From Strigamia acuminata (lineage: Eukaryota; Arthropoda; Chilopoda; Geophilomorpha; Linotaeniidae), in the NCBI GenBank assembly GCA_949358305.1, contig OX442314.1, positions 41,548,581 through 41,612,580 of the forward strand: 64,000 bases of DNA. Direction: 5' to 3'. Below the pieces are notes generated by a model that did no database searches, was not told the DNA's origin, and saw only the letters and a program-made list of their open reading frames with translations. The translations under genes and the position numbers were made by a program. This document shows, piece after piece, positions 46,656-56,146 of the stretch; the first letter of the stretch is position 1, and each line of letters opens with the position of its first letter.

Positions 46656-49600
46656 GCTAGATTAGTATTTAACTCCATCATCATTTTCATCAAGGTTTGC
46701 ATGATGCCTTTTTCTTTGACGGTTTTTTCGCATTTGTCGGAGTAGTGACCGTATTCTCCGCAGCTGTAACATTTGATGTTACTTTTGTCCCCTGTGGGAG
46801 TGAATCCCGGTTTTTTCGGGACGAAGGGCGTCGGAAATCGTCTTTTTCCTCCCAATGCCCCTCTCGCTTTTGTTGCCTGCACGTGTGCTCTGAATTGTGC
46901 GATTGCTAAGGCCCGGTGTGCATGGTGCAAATAGGGACCTTGATCGTCGCATCCCGTCGACAAGTTTTCGAGGTGCTCATTTAGGGCTTCCTCGTCGCTT
47001 GATGCTGGCTCCTCTTCTTTAGCCGTGGCGAGAGGTGTTGTCTCTTCGACTTTCTCCATCTGGGTGGAGTCCGTCGAGGTCACCTGCATCGCCGTTGCTG
47101 CCGGTGCTTTCTTTGGGGCAGCTATCGGGTTGGCTGGAAGAATACTGCCTGCTTTAGGCGTCAGCATTCGTCCGAAGGATGCTTCGGTGAGACTCATTAT
47201 GCCGCTCAAATATTCACTTGGCCTCATTAATTTTTCTGAGGTCTTGTGGCGTTCGGCGCTCGTCTGCAACCGCTTCTCGTGCGCGTCAGCTTCTTCCGGG
47301 GGCAGAGTGGCGTAATACCGCTGTTCTATTTCTAACGTGTTTGTTAGAAGATAGTTACTGACATCTTGGTAATCGCCAGTGCGGGGTGCACGCATGTCTA
47401 GCAGAATTCTTTGCGAGTGGGCCGATAATCCTCCGTAAAAGATCATCGTAAAACCAGCGGGGTTTATTTCGTACGGCGCTCTTGCAAACAGGAGTTTCGC
47501 TCGGGCGTCGTAGTCGGCTAATGTTTCTCCTGGGGCTTGTCGTAGACCACGTAATTTGTTACTGATCTCGTCTGGAGTCTCGCCGTATCGGAGATCGAAA
47601 CGGACGAGAAAATCGTCCCAGGTTGGGTTTTTCAGTCCCTGATACCATTCTCGAGCTGACCCCGTGGTTAGTTCCACTAGACCGTGGGTTAGCATGTCGG
47701 CGACGGTGGCTTTTGTCGCTTTCTTGATACGCATTACTTCGTCTAGGAAGCGGTCTCCGGCCTTCCACGAACCGTCGAATCGTGTTTGTATGTAGTGTTG
47801 CCAACGGATGTTACCCGTGGCTTCGCCGCTTGGTTCGTTTCGTACGCCATATTTGCGTTTAACCCTCTCTCCAGCGCGATTATGTTCGTCGCCTGGATGG
47901 CCTAGATCGATTCCTTCTCTTCTGAAAGAGTTCAGCAGGGCTCGGCCTAGCTCAGACATCGTGTAATGTCGGCCAGATGAGTCCTGAAAGTTCCCTTCCT
48001 CCGAACGAGGGTTGGAGCTCCGGGAGGAGCGGTCTGAAGCATTCGGCCGGTTCGACCGGTGCCCATCGCTGCCTTCTTGACTCCTCCCTGTAGACGGTCG
48101 ACTCGGATGGTCGTCGTCCGACGAATCGGAGGGCTCGGAGGGATCTCCTTGGTGGTGAAACCTCGGCCCTCTCGGTGGGGTCTCTCCGCCAGCCTTCTTC
48201 TGTTTCGAGCCTCCGGATGGCGGCGGCTCCTCTCCGTCGTTGTTCTCGTAAAAAGAATGCCATCTGTTTTCCTCGCTTTCGGGGCGTTCCCGATTTTTAT
48301 TTGCGTTTTTCTTTTCGAGTAACGCGTCGATGGCTGCTCCCGTCTCGGATCTTTTTGAGGGGTGACGGTCCTTTGTTTTTGGGACCGACTCGTCTCTCTT
48401 TTGAGATTTCCCTCTTTTCGCCGTTTTTGCCGGCTTCGTTGTACCTTCTCCTGTGTCGGTATCAGAGCCGCTGGGGGGTTCTGATTTCCGTTTCAGGTTT
48501 TCTTCATTTTTCTTCCTGTCCGAGACGTCTTGTTCGTACTCTTTCTGGAACTTTTCTGTCTCCTTCTCCCAGTTTTCGGCTTCCCATCTTTTTTGCTCAT
48601 CTATTATAGCTTGTTTCTTCGCTTTGTACTCTTCGGTCCATCTGACTCGTTCCCATTCTTCCTTCTCTTTCAGAAACTGTTCTTTTTCTTTTCTGACTTC
48701 CTCTTCTCTCAGCCTCTCGCGATGCTGTTCTTCCCATTTTTGATGTTGTAAAATGGCTTCTTTTCGCAACATTTGTAGCTTTTCCGCTTTTCTTTGAGCT
48801 ATGAGGGCTTGAAATTGGTCCTCGTATTCTTGAGCTTCTCGATGTCGCCCTTCTACTGTGGCGTTCCATTCTTTTCGAATTTTAGCTTCTCGTTCTTCCC
48901 TCATTTTTTGGACCAGTTTCTCTGTTCTCTCGGTGGTTCTTCTCTCGCGTTGCTCCCTTTCTTCCTCTTCCTTCCAGAGTTCTCGCCGCTCTGCGCTCAG
49001 TCTTCGTTGGCGATTAGTCGCTTCTTGTCTGGCTTCTTCGCGGGCCTTCTCTCTGGATTCGTGAAGTGCTCGGTTGGGGTCTGGCGCGAAACCTCCGGTG
49101 TCACTGGGCGTCACCTGGGGCATGGGCGTCTCCGCTGCTGGTCTTGCGACCGGCGTCGGGGCTTGTGCCGCACAGATAGCGTCAGTGAGTAGGGTAATCG
49201 ATTCCCAGACTGACGTTCCTACTGGAATGTCTATCATCGCTTTCAGTTGGGCAGCTTGCCGTGTCAACCGAATTAGGTGAGATACCTCGAAGGAAACAAC
49301 CGCAGGACTCGCCGTAACTCGGGGGGTTATCGGGGTCCCGCCGTCGTTTTTTCGTGGGGTTTGCTCCACGGGCGTCTGAGCCGTGGGTGGCGATGGGTTC
49401 GTGCCGACCGTGACCGTTATTTTCGGAGCTTCATTCGTCTCCTCGGTCATCAATATCGATACTCGTCCTGGCGATACGTCGCGAATTTCTTCTCGATTTT
49501 CTATGGCTTCCGGATCGGTATCCTCGAAGGGTTGCATATTCAAGGGAACCCGCTCTCGCTCTGGCCCGTCTAGGGCCGCGAGCGATGCAGCTTGCTCCTC

Positions 49601-49762
49601 TTTCTGCGCCTTCGCTCTCCTTTTATTCGCTCGGGCTTTCGCCTTTGCGGACATTTCAGGGACGGGACCATCCGATCTCAGGTGGTAGTCGGAGGTCCTT
49701 TTTCCCTTCTCGGGCATTCTCTGCTCGGTTTCAGACGTGGATTGCTCGTCTTTGTCTGACAT
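46622..49762 (-). CDS. gag: Element 2 Gag, 1046 aa, with coiled coil and zinc knuckle
   Basis: ATG at 49762, about 75 nt after the primer site. Residues about 225-430 are a very long Arg/Glu/Lys coiled coil (repeats such as EERERREEE and WEKETEKFQKEYEQ), uncommon in Ty3 Gags. Residues about 650-800 are the capsid core (WQHYIQTRFDGSWKAGD, AREWYQGLKNPTWDDF, LRGLRQAPGETLADYDARA). A canonical CCHC knuckle CYSCGEYGHYSDKC lies near residue 1000. Length is roughly two to three times the usual. The coiled coil may drive multimerisation, an inference. Confidence 0.92.
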   Translation of the reverse strand: MSDKDEQSTSETEQRMPEKGKRTSDYHLRSDGPVPEMSAKAKARANKRRAKAQKEEQAASLAALDGPERERVPLNMQPFEDTDPEAIENREEIRDVSPGRVSILMTEETNEAPKITVTVGTNPSPPTAQTPVEQTPRKNDGGTPITPRVTASPAVVSFEVSHLIRLTRQAAQLKAMIDIPVGTSVWESITLLTDAICAAQAPTPVARPAAETPMPQVTPSDTGGFAPDPNRALHESREKAREEARQEATNRQRRLSAERRELWKEEEEREQRERRTTERTEKLVQKMREEREAKIRKEWNATVEGRHREAQEYEDQFQALIAQRKAEKLQMLRKEAILQHQKWEEQHRERLREEEVRKEKEQFLKEKEEWERVRWTEEYKAKKQAIIDEQKRWEAENWEKETEKFQKEYEQDVSDRKKNEENLKRKSEPPSGSDTDTGEGTTKPAKTAKRGKSQKRDESVPKTKDRHPSKRSETGAAIDALLEKKNANKNRERPESEENRWHSFYENNDGEEPPPSGGSKQKKAGGETPPRGPRFHHQGDPSEPSDSSDDDHPSRPSTGRSQEGSDGHRSNRPNASDRSSRSSNPRSEEGNFQDSSGRHYTMSELGRALLNSFRREGIDLGHPGDEHNRAGERVKRKYGVRNEPSGEATGNIRWQHYIQTRFDGSWKAGDRFLDEVMRIKKATKATVADMLTHGLVELTTGSAREWYQGLKNPTWDDFLVRFDLRYGETPDEISNKLRGLRQAPGETLADYDARAKLLFARAPYEINPAGFTMIFYGGLSAHSQRILLDMRAPRTGDYQDVSNYLLTNTLEIEQRYYATLPPEEADAHEKRLQTSAERHKTSEKLMRPSEYLSGIMSLTEASFGRMLTPKAGSILPANPIAAPKKAPAATAMQVTSTDSTQMEKVEETTPLATAKEEEPASSDEEALNEHLENLSTGCDDQGPYLHHAHRALAIAQFRAHVQATKARGALGGKRRFPTPFVPKKPGFTPTGDKSNIKCYSCGEYGHYSDKCEKTVKEKGIMQTLMKMMMELNTNLAKNSQAQASPK
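46649..46655 (-). promoter_or_regulatory. -1 ribosomal frameshift heptamer A AAA AAC
   Basis: In the gag zero frame the sense strand reads A-AAA-AAC, a canonical eukaryotic -1 slippery heptamer. It lies 33 nt before the end of gag, and after slippage the pol frame is open without interruption. A downstream structure was not modelled. Confidence 0.75.
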
Positions 49763-49836
49763 TTTCTTTCGGTAATTCTACGATTTGGGTTATCTTATTG
49801 AGAGATCACAAGTTCAGATTTGAGATTTATTTCTAA

Positions 49837-49854
49837 ATCCCGGACAGGCCCCCA
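49837..49854 (-). other. Element 2 primer-binding site, tRNA-Pro-like
   Basis: Two bases inside the 5' LTR, the sense strand reads TGGGGGCCTGTCCGGGAT. It matches the well-known tRNA-Pro primer site of gammaretroviruses except for two central bases. Confidence 0.7.
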
Positions 49855-49856
49855 CG

Positions 49857-50677
49857 TGTCGCGTCCTACTTGGTATAGGTTTAAATAGCGCTAACGTGTA
49901 ATACTTTACCTGTGATCAATTATGTAAATACCCAAATGAATACCCAATGTATGTAAATAAACAGGTAATTTATTCACCAGGCTTTATGCCTTTAAAATAC
50001 ACTCAGTAATAATTCTAGAGTCGACGTGGTCAGCGTCGAACAAAGGATTTCTCAAGATGGCGTCGTCGATTCCGCGTGGTCGGCGGAACAAAGGCGGCGT
50101 CTCGAGTTGTCGTTAATTCGTCACGGATTCGTCTTCACGGACGCGGTGGAATGCTCTTTCGAGTCTTCTATCCGTGCCTGTTGTCTAGGTTTTGGTTTAG
50201 CGTCGCAGAGGCCTCGTCTAGGAACTTTGGGGTTCCCTACAAAGCACTCGGACACTTACTTCGGCGAATAATCGTCTGGGCGATTATTCTGGGTGATTTC
50301 ACAAGGGCTATTCTCGTGCTTTCGCAGGAATAGCTCGCAAGTGACTTCGTGAGAGTTACAGTTTGCACTTTACTCAGCGATCCTCGATCAATCCTAACTT
50401 GTAGTTGAAGTTGGCCTGACGGTGAGGTAGTTGCTGTGTTCTTGGTGTCGTTTGTGTAAGTTCTGTCTTTAGGCGGGAAACACAGCCTTTTATGCAGTGG
50501 GGTGAAGGGCCGGCGATCAACCAATGGGGGCTGACCACCAGCCGCTTCCTCCCCCTCGGGGCACACACCTGCCATGGGGAGGTGGAGCCAACTCGGGGGG
50601 GAACGACTCTTTAATCATAGTGACTCATAGGACAAGTATCCGCCCTGGGGGGACACTTATCCAACTGGGTCACCACA
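49857..50677 (-). repeat. Element 2 5' LTR, 821 bp
   Basis: Direct copy of 37807-38627, followed by CCTG, the target duplication. Confidence 0.94.
50487..50495 (-). promoter_or_regulatory. TATA-like box in the element 2 5' LTR
   Basis: Sense strand CATAAAAGG, about 180 nt from the LTR start, preceded about 45 nt upstream by a CCATTGGTTG (CCAAT-type) word. RNA start would be about 25-30 nt downstream. The duplicate in the 3' LTR is at 38437-38445. Confidence 0.55.
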
Positions 50678-50840
50678 CCTGGCATCGAGCAGACAACATT
50701 TAGCTATTTACACGCTATTTGCTCTGTTGCTCCAAGGAAGCGATTTTTGAATCATGAAAGCGAACAGAATGTTTTCTTATCGAAGTAGTTAACTTCTGAT
50801 GTCGTCCAAGAAAATAATGAGCAACAGCTGTTGCTCAAAA
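50678..50840 (-). pseudogene. Far side of the gypsy RT relic split by element 2
   Basis: Starts with the second CCTG. The sense strand then has an L-L-D-A block of the RT fingers region that runs toward 37806 in the same frame once element 2 is disregarded. Upstream sequence is too decayed to align. Confidence 0.5.
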
Positions 50841-52835
50841 TTAGAGCATCTGCCATTTCCAAATCTGCTTTAATTTTAACTCCTGGATCGAAGACTTTGC
50901 CCTTTTATGTCTTATCGGTCCATTTTTTTTAATTCCGTAAATAACGTCTTCCAGAAATGTGTATACTGGACTGAGGCAATGTTCATATTCAAGCCAAGCT
51001 ACATAATGCAGCTTGAACAGAATATCAATCGCCCTTGTCCAGCTACCATTCTGGATGACAATGTATTTATTGTCAATAGCAATAAATACACTTTTGCTGG
51101 GCGTTTTTCGATCACCCAGCGCCAAAATTATTGGCTGCCGAGTGGTTTTGTTTTAAGCAAACTCCGAAATATCAATTTCAGCCTAAAAAAATTTTTTTTA
51201 AATATTAAAATACCGGTACGTCTTAATTATTTCTTATTTTTAAGTTACTTACTGGTTGAAACTGCAAAATAAAATCTGTAGCTTCTGTCGACGAAAGCTT
51301 TCCTTTCCTTCCCTTGCCTGGTGTTGGTGGAAGGAGATGGATTAGCATAATTAATCCATATAAGGAAGAAAAGCCTGAAATTAAATAATAAGTAAGCGTA
51401 TTAAGGCATTTAAATTTTAAAAAGGTATATTAAAAATTTACTTTTGTCCAAACTCTCCATTTCGTACAAAATGTTGTCTAGTTCTGTTTTCATCTTTATT
51501 TTTGCAACTGTGACAATTTTTTGGACAAATGAGGTATCCCACAGGTCCAAAAATCGTTTGTTGCATTCCTCTCCAACCAACATTTGAAATTCTAAATCAA
51601 TCTAAAGAAATGATAAAACGATATTTAGTTGAGTGGACAAATTAAAATACTTTGCTACACCACTGCATTTACCACTTACCATTTCCACATTGTTTTTATT
51701 TAAATACTGATGCATTTCTGCCAAATAAATAGAAAACAGAATACATGTACATAAAAAAATGAAGTAAATTAATTCTATTTTATACTACCATTTTGAGTTG
51801 TGGTGACAATTAAACTGTCATCACCTACAGCAGTTATACAGGGTGGAACAAAAGTCTGTTCCCCCCTCAAATATTTCCTCAGCAATTGCATCTAGGCCAA
51901 CTTTGATGAAGCGATCGTATAGGAAGTTGGGTGAGAGCAATCCAATGATGTCATCAAATTTGACCTTGAAGGCCATTTTCAAGGTTATTCACTTGCTAAC
52001 TTCTAAACCAATCAGGTTAGAGCAAAAAAGTCAATTACAAAGTTGTAGAGCATCATCAAATTAGTACTATCCAACTTATCTTAGTCATCTTAAGTTAAAT
52101 GTTTTCCTTTTCAAAAGGAGACAAATCAGAAAAAAATCAGCAAAGTGAAATTTTTTATTCTTGTGATAAAATAATTATTAGGGCATTAAAAAAAGGCAGT
52201 GGTTGTTCTTGTTTACTTGCATAATGATACACATTTGAATATGTTTATTTAAGTAATTCAGTATTTTTGTGATAGAAATTTAAGTTTTGTCACAATGGCT
52301 GGCTTTATTTCAGCTGATTTGTCTTCTTTTTAAAAGGAAAACATTTAACTTAAGATGACTAAGATAAGTTGGATAGTACTAATTTGATGATGCTCTACAA
52401 CTTTGTAATTGACTTTTTTGCTCTAACCTGATTGGTTTAGAAGTTAGCAAGTGAATAACCTTGAAAATGGCCTTCAAGGTCAAATTTGATGACATCATTG
52501 GATTGCTCTCACCCAACTTCCTATACGATCGCTTCATCAAAGTTGGCCTAGATGCAATTGCTCAGGAAATATTTGAGGGGAACAGACTTTTGTTCCACCC
52601 TGTATACTCATCGTATATATCTTGTGAATTGGTTCATCTATTGGCATTCCTAGTTTTTCTATTACTGTTGGGTAAAAGAATTATTAAAATTTAAAATGAA
52701 ATCAAAATATTAAAAATGCATTAAATTACCTTTTTTACTGAAGTCATCAAAAGTTGGCATTGTAGTGAAAACAGCCATCATGTAATAAGAATCAGTTGAT
52801 TTTTTAACTTAGCTTTTTAATTTCAAAGCCATTTT
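50841..52835 (-). pseudogene. Multi-exon gene of unrecognised family, broken by a foldback element
   Basis: Minus-strand blocks separated by GT-AG introns: MALKLKS with an early stop and TMPTFDDFS (about 52830-52730), EKLGMPIDEPIH (about 52660-52608), GDDSLIVTTTQNGSI (about 51825-51780), HQYLNKNNVEM, MDLEFQMLVGEECNKRFLDL and TELDNILYEMESLDK (51605-51440), GFSSLYGLIMLIHLLPPTPG (about 51374-51250), and ILALGDRKTPSKSVFIAIDN with AIDILFKLHYVAWLEYEHCL (about 51190-50841). The start resembles a ubiquitin-like/PB1 fold. The end resembles a C-terminal region I associate with SAMD3-like uncharacterised animal proteins, a tentative link. Stops in the first and last blocks and the foldback insertion mark it as dead. 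Confidence 0.5.
51837..52604. mobile_element. 768-bp foldback element, copy 2
   Basis: Starts TACAGGGTGG, ends CCACCCTGTA, flanked by TA. Arms of about 310 bp are near-perfect inverted copies. Same length as copy 1 at 6127-6894 but differing from it in both arms in the same way. The paralogous locus at about 29815 lacks it. Confidence 0.87.
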
Positions 52836-52949
52836 TTTAAAAAATAACTGTGGGAGATGTTTTAGCTAGCTTGAAAATCTTCTACAGAACAAACTATAGG
52901 TCTTACTTTCCTTTTACTCTCCCCAAAGATAATTGCTTCCAGAACTCTA

Positions 52950-53230
52950 CTATTCTGAGCAATTAAGGAAGAGGTCAGAGGTGACCAACCTGAATGTGTG
53001 TGAATAACCTAGTATTTTATAGTCTTTTGATACAGCAGTTTGTTGTTCAATCTGGGCATAGTTCTTCTGCGCTGGTGACAGCCATGATGAAGCGAAAGCA
53101 ATCGGATGGTGGATTCCGTTTTCCAGATGTGAAAAGAAGGCGCCCACGCCCAGTGGTGATGCATCAACCGTGAGGTAGAGTTCCGTCTTGGCATCAGTGC
53201 CGACTCGGCGGTCACTGACGTCTTAAGATT
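52950..53230 (-). pseudogene. Ty3/gypsy RNase H fragment
   Basis: Across one frameshift the sense strand reads ELYLTVDASPLGVG (catalytic Asp), GAFFSHLENGIHHPIAFASS, LSPAQKNYAQIEQQ (catalytic Glu region) and GYSHTFRLVTSD. This is the complete order of the gypsy RNase H core. It lacks RT and integrase neighbours. Confidence 0.7.
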
Positions 53231-53549
53231 TGTCCAGGCAGCTTCCTGTTATTTGTGTTTTTTGAATTCCCATGTGATTTAACATCGGAAAAGTAGTGTC
53301 ACACAAAAATGTAATCAAGGTTATTTCCATTGACTATGACTGAAACGGGGCGCACATGTAGAGTGACACAATTTACCGCGACAACAATGAGTCTTTTTAA
53401 ATGACAACTCTGATCCATTTTTGTAAATTCTGCGAATAACCTTGTAGTCACCTTTGTGGTGTTTTATAACCAGATCATCCTCTTCAGCTGATCTTTTCAC
53501 AATTTTGTAAGGCTTTATTTCTGTTCCAGTTTGTATCCATTTTCTGTTT
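53231..53549. other. Interval without recognised gene
   Basis: AT-rich. No motif beyond the end of the RNase H relic was recognised. Confidence 0.35.
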
Positions 53550-53762
53550 TGTTGTGGGTTGAATAAGAAGAAAACGTTTTGTTGAACTTAAAATGTCCGC
53601 TTTATTCGCCTCAGCCTTGACACAATGATGCGCAAGGTAGCGGCGTCAGAATCAACAGTACATGTGACATCAGAGAGATTACAAATTTAATCAAGAGCCC
53701 TCTGGTGTCAATAAATGTAGATTCAAAAGAAAACAAACAATATACCGCGCAAAATCCTAACA
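53550..53762 (-). repeat. Copia-type 3' LTR, about 213 bp
   Basis: In the minus orientation it begins TGTTAGGATTTTGCGCGG and ends CCCACAACA, with TG...CA ends and short inverted termini. It is preceded by a GGAGGAGAGA polypurine tract, and the RNase H stop lies about 60 nt upstream. No 5' partner is in the window. Confidence 0.65.
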
Positions 53763-53823
53763 TCTCTCCTCCGATTTTGCGTATTACTGAATAAATTCTT
53801 AATTTCGATATTACAATACATTG

Positions 53824-54215
53824 CTAAATCAAATTTAAATCTTTCAAACACTGATACATCTTGGGTCTTGTTAAAGCTTTCGCAAGGAAGTCTGCCTGCA
53901 TACTCACACTTGGAATATGAATTATCTTGATTCCATTGGCCTTTAACTCTTTCTTGATGTAATGAAATTTTCTGTTAAGTAATTTCGTCCTCATTGTTTG
54001 TGTCGCTCCCTTGAGAATTTGAATTGCTCCGGTGTTGTCGTTGAAAATCGTTTTATCTCGATCATCCGTTATTTCTTCACAAAGTTCCAACAATAAGAAG
54101 TCCGTCCAAATTAGTTCCTTGAGAGCTTCTGTAATGGCGTTTAATTCGCTCTCTGTAGCTGAAAGCGCTACCGTTCGCTGCTTCGAACTGTTCCAGTTGA
54201 GGAGAAATTTGTGAT
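53824..54215 (-). pseudogene. Copia-type RNase H, 3' end of pol
   Basis: The frame contains NWNSSKQRTVALSATESELN (catalytic Glu region), FNDNTGAIQILKGATQTMRT (catalytic Asp) and KFHYIKKEL, ending IPSVSMQADFLAKALTRPK. This is the canonical C-terminus of copia pol. The start is truncated at about 54215, where unrelated sequence joins. The remaining frame is uninterrupted, so truncation is recent. Confidence 0.85.
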
Positions 54216-55013
54216 CGAATAAAACAGCCGACCAAAGAACAAAGTGGAGACGAAACGGGAAGGAAATGCGAATCAACGACGAGTGTAAATCCGCCGAAAA
54301 TTGAGAAAATGCCGTCAAAAAAACCGGCAGTGCGACCCGAAAGTGCAATTCGACCGCTGCAAATGAATAACTCCGGTGCTGAAAAATCGATTTTCCGGCG
54401 CACAAATTCTTGGCCTTTATTTTTGTATAATTATTCAATTATGGATGTAACAAAAAAAAAAATTGAATTTTTATTTTTGTGTTTTATCAAAATTTTTCAA
54501 ACTGTTCGAAATAAAAATGATTCTGCCAAAAAACCGATAGCAACTTATTCACTGCAAAAATTTGACGTCACCTAATCATTCAGTTTCAACAGTCCTTCGA
54601 GGCTACCGTACATACGTTGGGGAGCGTAAAGATTCGTTCTGTCTAGAACTAAAATCGTGATTTATGTGTGTAGACCCCGTAGTTCACGTTGATCCTTGGC
54701 CGTGGAAGCACGAGTTGTGTTTGTCGTGTTGGTTTGATTCAGTTTGAATCTTCCATACTTTAGCTTTGGGTCTTTTCTATCCAACTTTCACTACAATTTC
54801 AATGATGCTTCATTTTTTTTGTCCAGCAAAACGAGGTAAGTTTTTATCCTTTGATGAAATAGGCTACTCATCGCACGGTTCCATTATGTTTGCGCTTTCA
54901 TCGTGTCGGCGCTAAAAACCGGCTTTATATTTTTAATTTATTTAAAATATTTAAGTATGATTGTTTTGTTTTAATGTCTTAATGGTCTCGCACCTTTATT
55001 CAGCAGAAGGCTG
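54216..55013. other. Interval without recognised gene
   Basis: AT-rich, no domain recognised. It ends in a pyrimidine-rich TTTATTCAG that would act as acceptor for the ABT1-like exon. Confidence 0.35.
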
Positions 55014-55260
55014 GATCGAATTCAAGAGCAAGAAAATAGCCAAACACGACCAGCGAATGAGAGCCGAGATCGCTCAGGTGAAGCGAAAAACCAATCATTC
55101 ATTACGTTGAAAGCGTGAAAAAGTCCAAACGACTCGAGACGAAGATGAGGAAAGGGCAAATCGGAAGCGTGAGAGAGAGCATCGCGGTAGCATGGATGAC
55201 ACAACAGCGGATGGCTCGCTGCTCGATCAGATTACATTATTTTAATCATTCTTTTTCTTG
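55014..55260 (+). pseudogene. ABT1/ESF2-like pseudogene with internal deletion
   Basis: After TTTATTCAG the plus strand encodes AEGWIEFKSKKIAK, the end of the RNA-recognition motif of ABT1/Esf2 (18S rRNA maturation factor). It then joins directly to QRMRAEIAQVKRKTN, the basic C-terminal helix of the same family. The about 40 residues normally between (the W-N-x-K-Y-L region) are absent. A stop follows after HSLR, and the next frame continues with SVKKSKRLETKMRKG. The order of motifs supports the identification. Deletion and frameshift make it a pseudogene or a decayed duplicate. Confidence 0.6.
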
Positions 55261-55443
55261 CATTTCCTATTCACAGAAGGCCATTTCTTTAGTCTCGTAA
55301 GGAGTACGTGATTGGTTGTCATTTCAAAAATCATGGTGCATGTAATTGTCAAAAGCCATAACTAGTTCAAATTGCTTTAATGGGGGTGTAAAATCCAACT
55401 CTCTACCTCCACGCGGTTACCCCTGGATAAACTGACGACAAAC

Positions 55444-55526
55444 CTACTTGTCTCGGTGGAACCAGAAGAGAGCTCTGGTTGTTTAATATTTTCTGTTGTA
55501 TTTTAAACTCACATTCCTTCCTGAGA
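55444..55526. repeat. Second copy of the dispersed 85-bp repeat
   Basis: Near-identical to 37408-37497. Here it leads directly into the 55-bp tandem array. Confidence 0.7.
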
Positions 55527-55746
55527 GTGGCATTTACATTTTTTAATGTATTGTTAGCCCCCATTCCTTTCTTTCAAGAATGTGGCATTTACATTTTTTA
55601 ATGTATTGTTAGCCCACATTTCTTTCTTTCATGCATGTGGCATTTACATTTTTAAATGTATTGTTAGCCCCCATTGCTTTCTTTCAAGAATGTGGCATTT
55701 ACATTTTTTAATGTATTGTTAGCCTGCATTCCTTTTTTTCATGAAT
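55527..55746. repeat. 55-bp tandem repeat, four units
   Basis: Units at 55527, 55582, 55637 and 55692 begin GTGGCATTTACATTTTT and include ATGTATTGTTAGCC and CTTTCTTTCA. A fifth decayed unit follows. Each unit carries a near-palindromic CATTTTTTAATG. Confidence 0.85.
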
Positions 55747-56146
55747 GTTGAATTTACATTTTTTGTTGGCAATTTCATTGTATTGCAAGTTGACATTTTT
55801 CCATGGATGTAGCATTTACATGACTGTGTTGCAAGATTGTGTTCTTACATTTGATTGCGGTGTCTACATTTTTTAAAGTTTCTTTAAGAAATATATTTTT
55901 TCCATTTGGTGATTCTGGTCCACATAGATTCGAGTGTTCTATTTCAAACACCTTTGTAATTTTTTCGCTCATAAACGGCCTTTCATCAAAGTTATTGTTA
56001 TTGTCAATCAGTAACCTTGTAATAACAATAGACGAAACTATTGCGTTTGTAACGGCAATGTTTCTGAAGAACGATGATAAAAAATTAGTTATAATTTTCA
56101 AGTGGAGGTGTCAGTTATGATTAAATTTTGTTGACGACTTCTAATG
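55747..56146. other. Interval with an unrecognised minus frame
   Basis: A 108-residue minus-strand frame (55775-56101) contains IVITRLLIDNNNNFDERPF and EIEHSNLCGPESPNGKNIF. No family recognised. It follows the Harbinger fragment in the same orientation but shows no transposase motif. Confidence 0.3.

Larger units (their letters stand above)
37807..50677 (-). mobile_element. Element 2: complete Ty3/gypsy-type LTR retrotransposon, 12.9 kb
   Basis: Two 821-bp direct LTRs (TGTCGCGTCC...CACCACA) that look identical by eye, with CCTG on both outer flanks. Minus-strand order: 5' LTR, tRNA-Pro-like primer site, gag, -1 frameshift site, pol, a third gene in two exons, polypurine tract, 3' LTR. All genes are open and all catalytic motifs are present. 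It inserted into an older gypsy RT relic. Codon usage and GC content are higher than in the flanks. It is unusually long because of the 1046-codon gag and the third gene. Confidence 0.94.
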
